Shown: positions 12,301-23,167, numbered from the stretch's first letter. The stretch: DNA of 64,000 bases from Mastigias papua (GCA_964019165.1 OZ025271.1:10053775-10117774), one strand, 5' to 3'. Made by a program: numbers and translations. Notes: a model not told the origin generated them from the sequence alone.

Positions 12301-14396
12301 AAAATGGCACTGTCCTTATTATCCTTAGTGTGCAGTCCTTGTAACATGTGTACACGTCTTTTCATAAGAAAATGGCATATAAAACAGCAGTACTCGACCG
12401 CTAAAAAGGTCAAGAAAATTCAATGCCGGTTGTTTGCGACATAAGAAACTTAATAAGTTCATACACATATGACATTCATATTTTAACACAAGCCCATAAT
12501 CTTTTTATGAGAACCCCCAGACACCCACACGTCTCCCCCAAATTTGCTCCAAAGATACTGTAAATAATCAAAGAAATGTCTACATAGAAATGAAACTCAA
12601 AATTGCCCATACATGCGGCTAACATATGCTCACAATGCGTTGATAATTAATAGCAGAAGAAAAAAACACCGTCGTTTAAAAGGGACCACAAGGGGCCCCG
12701 CTCCTAATTTGTTTCTGGCCAATGCGTTGACCCCCTTTACTTTTCCGTAAATGCATCTTATAAGATAAGATGTACCTTTCATGTATGGTTTTTATTTCTC
12801 ACTATCACTAACGACGTCGACTGTTCTGCCCCTCAAGTATAGACATTTGTATGATCTACTTGATTCACTGAACTCAAGTCCTGCTACGTTAAATGTTCAA
12901 CTGATTTGGTTCTTTTACTGACTTCAGAGTCTATATGAAATACCGAAAAGGGAGCACCGGGGGAAATTCCCTGCACCCGAATCACGAAGAGGTCTAATAA
13001 CATGTTTGCTAATGGAATACAATTCTAATTAATGTGCTTGTTAATCCCCACGATGAGCCATTTTGTTTCTAACTCTGGTGCACAAGCCTACCCTAAACGG
13101 GCTAAGTTACAATATACTAGTTGGATGTAAGTTCATTTTCTTTAGAAAACCATTCAGAAATACACAGGTATTCATTGAAAGTTAACCCAGGGAAATGCAT
13201 TTTCCGACTGTCTGGCAAACAAGCAAAGTCAAAATTGCCCCCTTCGCCACTAACCATGATGGCGGATCATGAAGACACTACTCCAAGCAACTCACATAAG
13301 CACAATCATTGCAAACTTAAAGAGGTCTGCTGAATCATAGACTTCACACATGCTTCATGGACAGCGCGTAATGGTGTCTTTTCGTTAGTTTTTAAATGCA
13401 AGACTCAGTTGTTTTCCTGACAAAATTTGATTGACATTACCATAATGGTTTAAATCGATCTAACAAGAGCCTATACACCAATTATAGGGATGCCCTTTTT
13501 GGCCCCCCAAATTTTCCAGGCTAAAATCCCCTTGAAAAATCACCTAAATTAAGTTAATTGAATTAAACTACCTCATGGAAACTCACGTCGGTGGGTTTAC
13601 AGCAAAGTTTCCTTCACTCAAAAGTCATTTCTTAAAAGGCATACTTGTGGGTACCAGATATGGATAAACTATATCATGTACTCATAGGCGGTGACTTCGG
13701 AAAAGTGGGAAGCTTTGAGGTTCAAGCAAGAGAATATGTTGTAGCTTAACATTGTTTTGAAGAGAATTGGGACGATTAATCTTTCTGTCAAACTATATTG
13801 TAAGTTATCCAAGGTCTTAGCAGACATTATAACGAGCTATTGACAGCATGTATGCACGTTCGAATACAGGTTCGCTCAATTGAACTAGTTTACTCAAAGT
13901 AAATATAAGTACTACAGCTAGGATACAATCGATAGGTGCTATGTCACCTACGCAACGCCGTTGTTATAATGCCTTCGCATTATATAAAAGAACAACGCCT
14001 TAGACACAGTCTGTTCATAGTATCAATCAATCAACTTAATCAAACCCAAACACACAATCATGATTAACTTCATAAACACTCAATCTACACGTGATCATTC
14101 AAAGAGGTTTATTTATGATCAACAGGTGAACGAACCTTTAAATCTCTTTCCAAAAGTTGACGTATGACTTCGCAATGACTTTTCATTCAATCCAAACAAC
14201 ACGATCTCATACGTTCAGTTCAATGGCCATACAATTCTGTTATGTCCTTCTTTGCTGGCTACAATAAGAGAGTTGCTCTTGAGTTTCCCGATTTCTTTAA
14301 ACCCATTAGTTAAGATCCATTTGTAAATAACCTTCTCTTTCAAATTACGAGATAATTTTATCAGCATGCAATTCTAAGCTAATTGCTCTCTGTTCA
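9361..14396. other. long non-coding stretch
   Basis: No gene that I can support. The open frame at 10676-11047 (minus, 123 codons) has no recognised domain and no clear splice signals. A short direct duplication lies at 9900-10088. Short C-runs and G-runs occur near 12500-12720 and 13500. This could be intergenic or intronic sequence with old, unrecognisable repeats. Confidence 0.45.
9900..10088. repeat. direct duplication of a ~48-bp unit
   Basis: The unit GATAGATCCATAGCATTTAG and its continuation through CAAAGTCAAATTCACT (9900-9948) recur at 10040-10088 with two or three mismatches. The two copies are 140 bp apart, and the sequence between them shows no open frame. Confidence 0.85.
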
Positions 14397-14716
14397 ATGG
14401 GGTTGGCGTTTGTATACAAAAGTCCCGTTTCAATGTTGCCTGCAATAAGCGCTAGGGATAAAGTAGACAACAAGATAAAGGAGACATGTCGCAGAAAGAG
14501 GCCAAAGCTACACGATTCCTCAATAGTTGAACCTTTATATCTAATTCTTGAAAAGCCCTTTGATGCAGGAACTCATCCTTCTGATTGGACAAGGCCGAAT
14601 GTAGCTCCTATTCATAAGAGAGGCAGCAGGCAGAATAAAACCAAATACAGGCCAGTTTCTCTTTCGGCTGGCTTTTTATAAGTAGTTGAAAAAGTAATGT
14701 TGATTCATAGCTGTGA
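14397..14716 (+). pseudogene. LINE reverse-transcriptase fragment
   Basis: A short plus-strand frame holds the first part of a non-LTR RT: LILEKPFDAGTHPSDWTRPN, then VAPIHKRGSRQNKTKYRPVS and VVEKVM after a stop. This is the block before motif A. Nothing recognisable follows, so it is an isolated scrap, close in sequence to the same block of the LINE at 2594-3337. Confidence 0.8.
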
Positions 14717-17690
14717 GTGAGACTACAATCTTGGACATAAATTACTGGACTTTTGCTCATTTGTCCGTGACCCCCCTTTCCCCCTAAATCAATGTTGTTC
14801 TCGACAAAGATATGTATGCTTGATACAGGGAGAAGCTTCTTTCACTAAAATCTTACAAAAGAACAACATTAACAGGTGGGGGAAGGGGGGAAAACTAGTG
14901 TCAAAATCTTGAGCAGACAGTCCGGACATATTTTGTCCATGATTGTAGGTCAAGGCAGCAAGACTGAGCAACCAGTTTCAATTTAGGGCTTAAGATTTTG
15001 CAACACAATGAGAATTTGTCAAACTGCATATTCTATCTTATAACTCGTTGGATTCCTGACACTTTATGCTGTAAGCTGTCTTCCCATATTAGGTATTTCA
15101 GCACTCATCTGGAAACTAAACGCGGATCAGTCCGATGTATCCTGAATTGGCCGAAAGCTTGAACCTCCTGAATGGTTGGGAAAGTAACAACATGAAAAAG
15201 CCGATTAACGATATAGATAAATGGGCTGACTGGAATGAAACGACGGGGGATTGAATCCAACAGTGTATGCGAATTGACGGTTAAGATTTATTGCCAATTT
15301 GCATCTATTGTTAACAGGGGGTTGTAATAGATTGGGGGTAGGAACGTCCCTCAACAGGATGTATGATACCCCTTCCTCGTTATGCTCAGTATGAATGTAT
15401 ATATGACATAAGGTGATGAAAGAGCAAACCCACGAAATTAATAAACGGGGGCTACTACAAAGGTTTGTGGTGGGGAATCGGTCCAAATTAAGCTGGGGGC
15501 ATTTATTTGCCCTTATGAGTCCACATTTAAGTGCATAGACGTGACCTGTTGCTAGGCTGTTATATCTACATGTCGACATCTTTATATTCTGTGTATTTAA
15601 GTGCAATTATGAAGAAGTATTTATAAGCGATTTGTTTGGCTTTAGTTTACAAATAATAAGACATGATGTTATTTTCAGGGGGAATAATCAATCGCTTTTT
15701 GAAACTAATGAGGGGAATTTGCCCAACAGGCCATCCCCTGTGTACGGCCCTGAGTTGAGCAGTTATAATGTATGATGAGCCGTGTTAGGCAGGATGCTGT
15801 ACTATTTTTCATTTACAGCATAATCAGTCACTAGGACATTGCTCTAGATTATACGTCTATAAGTGCAAATGGTACCACGCTGCCAGACTGCTGATTTTTC
15901 TCTACATAAAGAGTTGCATTTCGTACAAATCTAATAGGAGGATCACATCCTCTCGTGTGAGGCAAAACATGACAGCCTATAGGCCTATTCAGACAATTTC
16001 GTAGTTCAGAAAATGTCAAATAATACGTGACACCAAAAACCAGTGTACAAACAATATCAGTATGTACTGTAGCTTGTTAAGAAGACAACTCACCGTATAA
16101 GAAACCATATTACACCAAAGTGTGCAGGCTCTTTGAAGATAGCTCACATTCAAAGCCATATTCAACACCCTCCTCTTGAGTGATTCACAACAGAAATTCA
16201 AATATGCAACCAGGTACTTCATGTGTATATGTATCCAATTTTTGATAAAGGGTACTTAGAGGGAATAAAAGTGTATATGGAGGCCATGATTGCTCTATAT
16301 CTGCTCTATATATAATAGAAAGAGTGTCAATAAAAAAGATCATTTCCAATACAAATATCAATGGAACAGAAATGAATAAGGATAGGTCCATCAGAGATCT
16401 CAACTTGCCATAGAGAACGTCAGGTCGTCCTGGAGTTCCAGCGATGAGGGGACTTTGAGGTCCTACAGTCCCCCTACTTAAAATATTTTTACATGTATTC
16501 TGCATATCGATATGATCTCTTGGGATAGAGCACACTTGCAGTTTGATATGGAATAAATTCAATATGCACAAGAATTAGCTGGGTTCACGCTGATGAAATC
16601 CTCTTTACATATCGTGCATCTACATTTAATCACATCAACTTTTGCAATGAAATTTTCATTTCTTATTATGCTTCCAGTGTTCACTTGCAATATACATACA
16701 TTCAATCAACGATTTTTTATTGTATCAAAATTTCTCAAGAACATTTTAGACTGTTTTATTAATGTCTTCGTTGCCGTTTTAGTTGAGAATTCCTTTTTTG
16801 TGCTGAAAGACACTGTGTATACACATACGAAAATTCCATCATGTCAGCTGTAGTTCTCTTGGTGTTACCACAGGGGCTACGGTTTCCAAGTCTCCCCCTC
16901 CCACCTCCCCCCTCCCCCCTCCCCCAGCTATGCCACCCACCCAGCCTCTCATCATAACGAATTATTAATTCCCAGACGAGGTAATTCTAATAGATCAGCC
17001 TTAAATTATTTCTTCATGTTTGTGCGCATGGCTCATGGCTACTTTTTCGCTAGAATTATGCTGCTCATTTTGTATCAATGGAAGGCCTTTTATCGTTATT
17101 TCAAACAGACAAGAGCTTTAAGTCCATGATTATGCGCTGGTTTATTCCTATGGCGATATCAACGATTCTTTGAAAGTATGAACATTGCTAGCAGCCATAA
17201 ATGCAAGTAGGCCCAATTTTGAAACAACACAAATGCACAGCTGTTTGCACAGGTGAGCAATATTAATAGAGATATCTTGAAATTGTTTCATGTTCTTGCA
17301 TTCCTTCTTTGAGCTGATGAGTATTGATTGCTCTACGTCATGAGGGCTCAGTTTAGCATGTTTAAATCTACATTCCCTTATCTTTATATAACAACCGATA
17401 ATGCCTAACAGAGGCTCGTTTTGCATAAGTTATATAAATGAATTACGAGGATCCATTTCAATTAGTTATATATCAATTATTGACATTGTTATTTAACTAG
17501 GCTTCGAACTCAATTATTCGGCAATCAGTTTCAGTTTTCATTGGTTTATCAGTTAACCTTAAATCCAATCTATCATTACATTACACTACAGCAATCAGTA
17601 ATAGTCAGTTTTCTGCTAACAACAGCTTAGCCACCTTTTAGTTTGGGTTTTTCAGTGTTTATATGTAAATATTCATATAATCTGTAATGT
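14717..17690. other. non-coding stretch
   Basis: Two minus-strand open frames (15205-15606 and 16185-16571, 133 and 128 codons) lack recognisable domains and convincing splice sites. A C-rich tract lies at 16892-16926. Nothing else is resolved. Confidence 0.4.
16892..16926 (-). repeat. polypyrimidine tract, G4-capable on the minus strand
   Basis: The plus strand reads as CCCCCTCC-type units. The minus strand therefore has at least four runs of three to six G separated by one A or T. That meets the usual definition of an intramolecular G-quadruplex motif, and the purine-pyrimidine asymmetry could also form a triplex. Confidence 0.8.
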
Positions 17691-17779
17691 GTTGTCTTCT
17701 TCTTCTTCTTCTTTTTTATCGCCTTGCGGCATAAGATTAACTTAGGTAAGCAATAACATTACAACAAGCACACATTTGA

Positions 17780-19918
17780 TTATTGGTGCCTGGCCATATT
17801 TGCAACTGTGATCAGTTTGCCACATTTACTACACTGTTTCCTCTCTGCTTTATATACTCTTGCTGGCAAAGATTGCATCTCAGTCAAGTCATGTCCTCTG
17901 GTTTGACAGGACAATCTATGTCTTGCAATGTTTGCTTTAGAGATCAATTTCATACATTTCTTGCATTCTTTCTTCCCATGCACTGTTCTTTCCCCAACAC
18001 ATCTTTTGTAGTGGTTTTTCATACAGCCATCCTGCTTAAATTCATCACCACATTTCTGACATACAAATAAAGGTGCATTGGTACTATCTCTGTGCAATCG
18101 TTTTTGGTGGATTGTGAGTGCAGCACTTGTTCTAAATACTCTATTGCAATCTTTATACAAACACTTTGCATCTTCACATCTGACTCCTTGGCTTCTTTGA
18201 TAAATCTTGTCTGTGCCTTCTGGTATAGTATATGTTTTCCCTTGCTGTCGCTCATACTCTTGCATGTGCAATTGTCTCTTCTTTACTCTTTCTTTCCAAT
18301 CTAAACGATTTGATGTTAACTCTTCAATCATGTTTGCTTCCATGCCAGCCTCCTTTATCAACCTTCTCCAGTATGGTATTATCATTAATGTCTTCTTCTT
18401 TGCTTTGACTTTGTCTTCCAACGTTGTTAGCCACCCTAGTAATGCTTGCTTAACCAAACTCTCATCAGGAAGTCTGAGGATATGTCCCAATCTAATAAGA
18501 TGTGCAACTTCTACTTTTGTTCTTACTGAAGACACTTGTAGTTGGTTCCTGATATCAGCCATATTAATTCCATATTCTTGCATTTGTCTCAATGGTTCAC
18601 TTTTCCTATCACTCCAAATATATCTGTATTTTTTATCACAGAACCTTTGAAGACTCTTGATTTCCCTTGCTGAGAATGGACGTACAGCAACATTAAACAA
18701 CATTGTGCTTTCAACACATGCCTCAAATACCTTTGCTTGTGTTGTCTTTGATAACTTGCATTTTATAAATCTCTTCCTTATTGTTGACCAAACTTTACCT
18801 GCCCTTTGCAATCTCATTTTTGTATCTTTTTCCCTGCCTAGCCAGGTTCCTAATATTCTTGTATTGCCACTTTCTGGGTCCCCAAAGATAACATGCTCTT
18901 CCTTTGATTTATTAGTTTGCTCTTCAAAGTTTCCCATCACTTCTTCAATTAATTTTTTCCCCATGTCTATTTCTTGTCCATTTCTAATAATTTTGGTATC
19001 ATCTGCAAAAAGTGATAAATCAAAATCTGTTCTCTTTGCTTCAGAGTTAAAGATATATTTCTTGTGTACAGGTGGGAGGGAGTTTCCAGGCATATATGAC
19101 CATTTTATTCCTACATCCCATCCTATATCATTAGCTTTCTCTTTTCTCACCTCTGTAGCAACTCTCATTACTGCTTGATGGTATATATTGAAAATCACTG
19201 GAGAAGTTGGGCAGCCTTCACGCAGTCCTCTTTGTGGAAAGAAACTTGAGCTATCTCTTTCATGGCCTCTTACTTTATACTTTGTGAACTCATACAGATC
19301 CTGTAGCTTGCTTATGGTTGATCTTGGCATTTTCAGTTTCTCTAAAATTTTCCATAGTATAGGTTTGCTCACTCTAGGGTATGCTTTCTTTAGGTCTAAC
19401 AGAAAAGCTTGAGGTTGTTCCCTGCTGAGTATTGGTTGACTTTGTCCATCTAGTGCATTCTTTAACATAATGGAATCTTCTTGGATGCGTATAAATATCT
19501 GTGTGGCAACTGCAGTTGAACGGCCTTTCCTAAAACCAGCTTGATTTTCATCTAATAACTTCATCTCTTCTGCCCATATTCTAATCCTTGTAGCTAATAT
19601 TCTGCCAAGAATTCTGCTTAATATAGGTAACAAACAGATTCCCCTGTAATTATTTGGGTCACTCTTATCTCCTTTTTTAAAAAGTGGAATTATTACCCCC
19701 ACTTTCAAAGGCTCTTCCCATAATGTAGCTGAAGTATTCCAAATATCCTTGACCTTTTGGATAACTACATCTTGTATCTCTTTTGAAGCCTTTTTAATGA
19801 ATCCTAACCTAATTCCATCTTCTCCAGGAGCAGAATCTTTCATCTTTGCCATCTCTTTCATTATCTCTTCACTTGTTGGTAAGATTTCTAAGCCTGCTTG
19901 TAATTCTTTAATTTTCAC
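17780..19918 (-). CDS. LINE reverse transcriptase with C-terminal Cys/His fingers (3' part of ORF2)
   Basis: This 712-codon open frame carries a full non-LTR RT. It has KMKDSAPGEDGIRLGFIKKA near residues 25-45, VGVIIPLFKKGDKSDPNNYR at 73-92, motif A AFLLDLKKAY at 171-180, QRGLREGCPTSP at 229-240 and the catalytic FADD at 304-307. The last ~130 residues hold four Cys/His modules: a C2H2 finger of the CLYKDC-HQKRLH type, CQKCGDEF-HYKRC, CKKCMKLI-HRLSC, and a last unit ending at ARHQ, where the stop removes the expected final ligand. The ATG is not the real start, since the frame once continued from the 21.3-21.9 kb segment across the LTR insertion. The fingers probably bind element RNA or target DNA. 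Confidence 0.83.
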   Translation of the reverse strand: MKIKELQAGLEILPTSEEIMKEMAKMKDSAPGEDGIRLGFIKKASKEIQDVVIQKVKDIWNTSATLWEEPLKVGVIIPLFKKGDKSDPNNYRGICLLPILSRILGRILATRIRIWAEEMKLLDENQAGFRKGRSTAVATQIFIRIQEDSIMLKNALDGQSQPILSREQPQAFLLDLKKAYPRVSKPILWKILEKLKMPRSTISKLQDLYEFTKYKVRGHERDSSSFFPQRGLREGCPTSPVIFNIYHQAVMRVATEVRKEKANDIGWDVGIKWSYMPGNSLPPVHKKYIFNSEAKRTDFDLSLFADDTKIIRNGQEIDMGKKLIEEVMGNFEEQTNKSKEEHVIFGDPESGNTRILGTWLGREKDTKMRLQRAGKVWSTIRKRFIKCKLSKTTQAKVFEACVESTMLFNVAVRPFSAREIKSLQRFCDKKYRYIWSDRKSEPLRQMQEYGINMADIRNQLQVSSVRTKVEVAHLIRLGHILRLPDESLVKQALLGWLTTLEDKVKAKKKTLMIIPYWRRLIKEAGMEANMIEELTSNRLDWKERVKKRQLHMQEYERQQGKTYTIPEGTDKIYQRSQGVRCEDAKCLYKDCNRVFRTSAALTIHQKRLHRDSTNAPLFVCQKCGDEFKQDGCMKNHYKRCVGERTVHGKKECKKCMKLISKANIARHRLSCQTRGHDLTEMQSLPARVYKAERKQCSKCGKLITVANMARHQ

Positions 19919-19926
19919 CTCATCTA

Positions 19927-20378
19927 TATAGGAACGTGAATTGTTGGGTCCTATAAGCTGCTAATGTTCGTTCAGTGACATCCTTCGTTGATCCATGTTG
20001 TTGGCGAGTATCAGATTTAACGTGCTGAGAACACGGAGGCAGAGAGAGGAGACGATGTGTTGACGGTACTCTGACTCTACTCTGACTAAACTTTACTTTA
20101 CAGATAACATGAATATATACATAAACATTGAACAACCCGAAATAAACATGAATTACGTAAAGGAAAGGTTAGGTTGTTGTTAGGAGATTGTTGAATAGAT
20201 TCGTGTGGAGATGTTTGCGTGGAGAACAACAGAAGAGGAATGACCAGGTGTTTGATGACAGGAGTGACGTATGGTGATGTCCAAGGTGTGCGATGTTGTG
20301 AATGCGAATGAATGAAAAGAAGAAAATTGGTGTTGAGTAAGAAATGGCCTATGTGTACAATGTTTACTTTTCACTACA
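19927..20378 (-). repeat. 3' LTR of the inserted non-autonomous element
   Basis: Read on the minus strand it begins TGTAGTGAAAAG directly after a purine tract (AAGGGGGGAGCTC, plus 20379-20392) and ends ...CACGTTCCTATA. A PPT followed by TG, and an end shared with the other side of the element next to a primer-binding site, define an LTR of about 450 bp. The TG...TA ends deviate slightly from TG...CA. Confidence 0.75.
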
Positions 20379-21030
20379 AGAGCTCCCCCCTTAGAATGCA
20401 AGCGGATGAGAAGCATTCGAACCGTAAGGGAGAAAGCAGTGTAGGATTGTAAACATTGTAGGAGAGTGAAATGAGCAGACGATGAGATGTCAAATGTGTA
20501 GACTAGCGTTAGTTGTCCTAGCTAGATGTTAGTGATACTGACTAGTGTTACGAAGGGCTACATATACGGTAATAGTTGAAAATAATTGATTATAGTAACA
20601 TGAATACAGCAATTGAGAATTACACTTGAAAATACACGATATTAAGATGACATACAGGGAGAATATAAAATAAGTGTCCAAACATACTATAGTTCAAAGG
20701 AGTCACGGCGACTCTAGTGAAGTTTACGAGGTTTTGTGTATTGGATCAACCAGGAACCAGACTGTCGGCGTTCGACGATTGTGCGAGTGTACAAGGTTTT
20801 ATGAGTAGGATGACCAGGAACCTGCGTTGCTGACTTGTTGAAGCACTACGGTGAGTTGAGTGCGTAAGATGAGTTGCTGCTTGCGAACATTTTCTGGGCG
20901 CGGAATGTTGCCGACCTAGCGTGCGTGTGCACCAGCTTTTGTAGGAAGTGCTGCCGAACCTGCGATGTTTGTTTTGAGTTGTTGGTTGTCTTGCTTGCTT
21001 GATGAAGCTGGATCAACGAAGGATTTGCGG

Positions 21031-21048
21031 GTCACGTCTCGGTCACCA
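21031..21048 (-). other. tRNA primer-binding site of the LTR element
   Basis: The minus strand reads TGGTGACCGAGACGTGAC two bases inside the 5' LTR end. It begins with TGG, the complement of tRNA 3' CCA. I did not match it to a particular tRNA. Confidence 0.7.
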
Positions 21049-21049
21049 T

Positions 21050-21287
21050 TATAGGAACGTGAATTGTTGGGTCCTATAAGCTGCTAATGTTCGTTCAGTG
21101 ACATCCTTCGTTGATCCATGTTGTTGGCGAGTATCAGATTTAACGTGCTGAGAACACATCGTCTCCTCTCTCTGCCTCCGTGTTCTCAGCACGTTAAATC
21201 TGATACTCGCCAACAACATGGATCAACGAAGGATGTCACTGAACGAACATTAGCAGCTTATAGGACCCAACAATTCACGTTCCTATA
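21050..21287. repeat. 108-bp perfect palindrome replacing the 5' LTR
   Basis: Arms at 21050-21157 and 21180-21287 are exact reverse complements around a 22-nt spacer. Each arm is identical to the last 108 nt of the 3' LTR (19927-20034). The U3 part of the 5' LTR is gone, and an inverted copy of the R/U5 end stands in its place. Confidence 0.93.
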
Positions 21288-21293
21288 TCTATA

Positions 21294-21890
21294 TCGGGGG
21301 CTTTAACCTTATTCATTACTGTTTCAATCTTGATGACATCACTTTCATACCTGTTTTCTGTAATTTTCTCTAGATGTTCTTTGAATATTTCCTCAGAGAA
21401 GAGCAGAATATTCCTTGAGTTATTGTACTCTCTGCGTTTCTGGAGCTTTTTCAGTAAGTCATACATTTCTCCCAATCTTCCTAATTTCCAAGGCTGTTCA
21501 CATCTGTCTGCTAACTCATTCCACCAGTCTTCCTCCCATTTCTTAGAGCAATCTTTGTATTTTCTCCTTTCATTAGATAGTTCTTTTTTAATTCTTTGCA
21601 GTTCCTCCCTTCCTTCCTCTGTGTTATCCCTTCTCACAAGGTTCCTCCTGCTTAGTACTTGTGCTATCTTATCCTTCATTTCTTTTATCTCTTTGTCATG
21701 TGCATTCATCCATGGGTTTATATTTGAGCTATTTGTACCACACACCTGTTCAGCTGATGTTAACATTATTTGTTGTACTTTCTCCCAACTTAATTCCTGA
21801 TTATCTCCTTCTATTAATGCCTTTGTTAAATCTCTGTACCTGTTCTCATTTTCTTGGATCCACAATTTCTGCCAGTTTATATTCTTTCTT
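21294..21890 (-). pseudogene. LINE linker between endonuclease and RT
   Basis: This minus-strand frame is rich in Lys, Glu and Arg (EREELQRIKKELSNERRKY-type helices) and ends PDIDIG at the LTR insertion. It is the N-terminal continuation of the RT frame at 17780-19918. A frameshift at an A/T homopolymer near 21880-21900 separates it from the endonuclease frame. This could be a real lesion or an assembly error in the homopolymer. Confidence 0.72.
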
Positions 21891-22957
21891 GATTTTTTTT
21901 TTTGCTTTATGTTCCTTCTTGTTCATTCTCATAAGCTTCCTGGCTACATTCTTTTGCAAAGTCATACATACTGCATTATGATCTGATTCAGTTGCTCTTA
22001 TTACTTTAACCTTTTGTACCAGATATTTTCTATCTTGCAGATGAGTGACAAATCCATCTAACTCATACCATTTCTTAACACTTCTATTGTACCAAGTACC
22101 TCTCTTTTTATTAAATGAAAAGAATTTACCCATGACAAATCATTTTCCCTGAGCCATTGCACCAGTTCTTCTCCTTGGCCATTTGTGTAGTTATATCCAA
22201 ACTTCCCTACTACATCATTATTCTCTATCCCATTTCTCCCTATCTGTTCATTAAAGTCTCCACCTATAATGAAAGGTATACCTTTCTTTGTTGTTCTAAT
22301 CACCCTCTCAGCCTCTTTTCTTAGCACTTCCATTTCTGCATGATAATTTTCACTGCCATATACTGGTTGATAAATTGCTGAAATTGTCAAGTCTTTAAGA
22401 TGTAATGTCGTTATTCTATTAGCTGGACTCCATGTTCTATTATTGTCTTGCCATAAACAGTAAACATCCTTGGTTATTAGTATCCCTGTTCTATTCGAAT
22501 ATATGAGGTATCTACCTTGCCCCTTGTGCCTGAAAAACCTAATCCCATCTGTGTTGTTATTCATCTCTGATAATAAAACAATATCCCACTTTAGGTCTAT
22601 ACACCACTTCACCATTTCACCAAATCTACTACTAAATATGTTTGCTCTATTTACATTCCAAGTGGCTATTTTCATTGGGACCCTGTTGAAACGTTGGCGT
22701 ATGTTCTTAGCTTTACTTTCAATCCTCCGTTGTGTTCTATCCTTCCTCTTCTTAATCCTACCAAGTTTCTGAGCCTCTGACCTTGGTCCTGGGTTCTTCT
22801 CTACATCATACTGTTGTTTCCATTTTATTTCCATATCCTGTTGTTGTTTGTTATTGGTCTTGCAACCGAAGTTACTCGCCATGCAGTATTTTATAGGGTC
22901 TGGGTGGTTGGCTACTCCACTTAGGCCCATTGGACAAAACCGTGTCTGGAAAAGCAT
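21846..22957 (-). pseudogene. LINE AP endonuclease with N-terminal 2A-like leader
   Basis: The frame 22957-22058 begins with a ~70-residue leader containing YDVEKNPGP, then a basic stretch, then endonuclease motifs: KIATWNVNRANIF, DIVLLSEMNNN (metal-binding Glu), ISAIYQPVYG and FIIGGDFNEQ. The domain continues in another frame (22133-21846) with ESDHNAVCM, the catalytic histidine block. The shift near 22100 falls next to A runs. All key residues are present, so only the frameshifts disable the protein. Translation may start at the first ATG (22957) or at a later one (MASNF) nearer the 2A motif. Confidence 0.8.
22784..22807 (-). other. 2A-like ribosome-skipping motif (DVEKNPGP)
   Basis: The minus strand encodes DVEKNPGP, a full match to the D-[VI]-E-x-N-P-G-P consensus of 2A peptides, preceded by a Lys/Gln-rich segment. 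2A peptides stop peptide-bond formation between the final Gly and Pro, and they have been reported just upstream of the endonuclease in APE-type LINEs. Here it would separate a short leader from the endonuclease-RT protein. Activity also depends on the residues before the motif, which I cannot judge. Confidence 0.8.
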
Positions 22958-23088
22958 TGTGTAGCAACAAAATAATCTTTCTTCTGTTCCCTTCTGTTAT
23001 TGTCTTCTTTTTGTCTAGATGAATTCTAGAAATGGATCATCTTGTCCACTTGGCACTAAACGTGGAAGTCGAAGACCATAGCCAAGCG

Positions 23089-23132
<44 letters not shown>

Positions 23133-23167
23133 GTCATCATCATCATCATCATCATCATCATCGTCAT
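23089..23167. repeat. (ATC)n microsatellite
   Basis: ATC/ATCATC units run for about 75 bases with two CGT interruptions. Reading through it on the minus strand gives meaningless poly-Asp and poly-Met frames. Confidence 0.97.

Larger units (their letters stand above)
19929..21287 (-). mobile_element. short non-autonomous LTR retrotransposon (TRIM-like) inside the LINE
   Basis: The ~1.36-kb insertion is flanked by a 6-bp duplication TCTATA (19923-19928 and 21288-21293). In minus orientation it has a 5' LTR remnant (21050-21287), a primer-binding site beginning TGGTGACCGAGACGTGAC (21031-21048), about 640 bp without coding capacity, a polypurine tract and a 3' LTR. TGGTGACC-type binding sites are familiar from Ty3/Gypsy-class elements, so that class is my inference. 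With no gag or pol it must have been mobilised in trans. Removing it with one TCTATA restores the LINE reading frame (PDID-EVKIKEL). Confidence 0.8.
17697..23085 (-). mobile_element. APE-type LINE with 2A-like motif and C-terminal zinc fingers
   Basis: On the minus strand the order is: leader, 2A-like motif, AP endonuclease, linker, reverse transcriptase, zinc fingers, and a short 3' UTR ending in an (AAG)n tail (plus-strand CTT repeat at 17697-17715). One long reading frame explains all of it if the LTR insertion at 19929-21287 and two frameshifts are set aside. The microsatellite tail and the single-ORF layout are unlike L1. Low lesion density makes it much younger than the LINEs at 0.35-7.4 kb. 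I cannot fix the clade. Confidence 0.85.

Noticed and set aside
15205..16571. Minus-strand frames of 133 and 128 codons
   Set aside because: Composition is not convincingly coding and no motifs are present. Listed only under the non-coding stretch.
18207..19178. Plus-strand open frames opposite the LINE RT
   Set aside because: Antisense shadows of the 712-codon RT frame, rich in Ser, Phe and Leu as expected.
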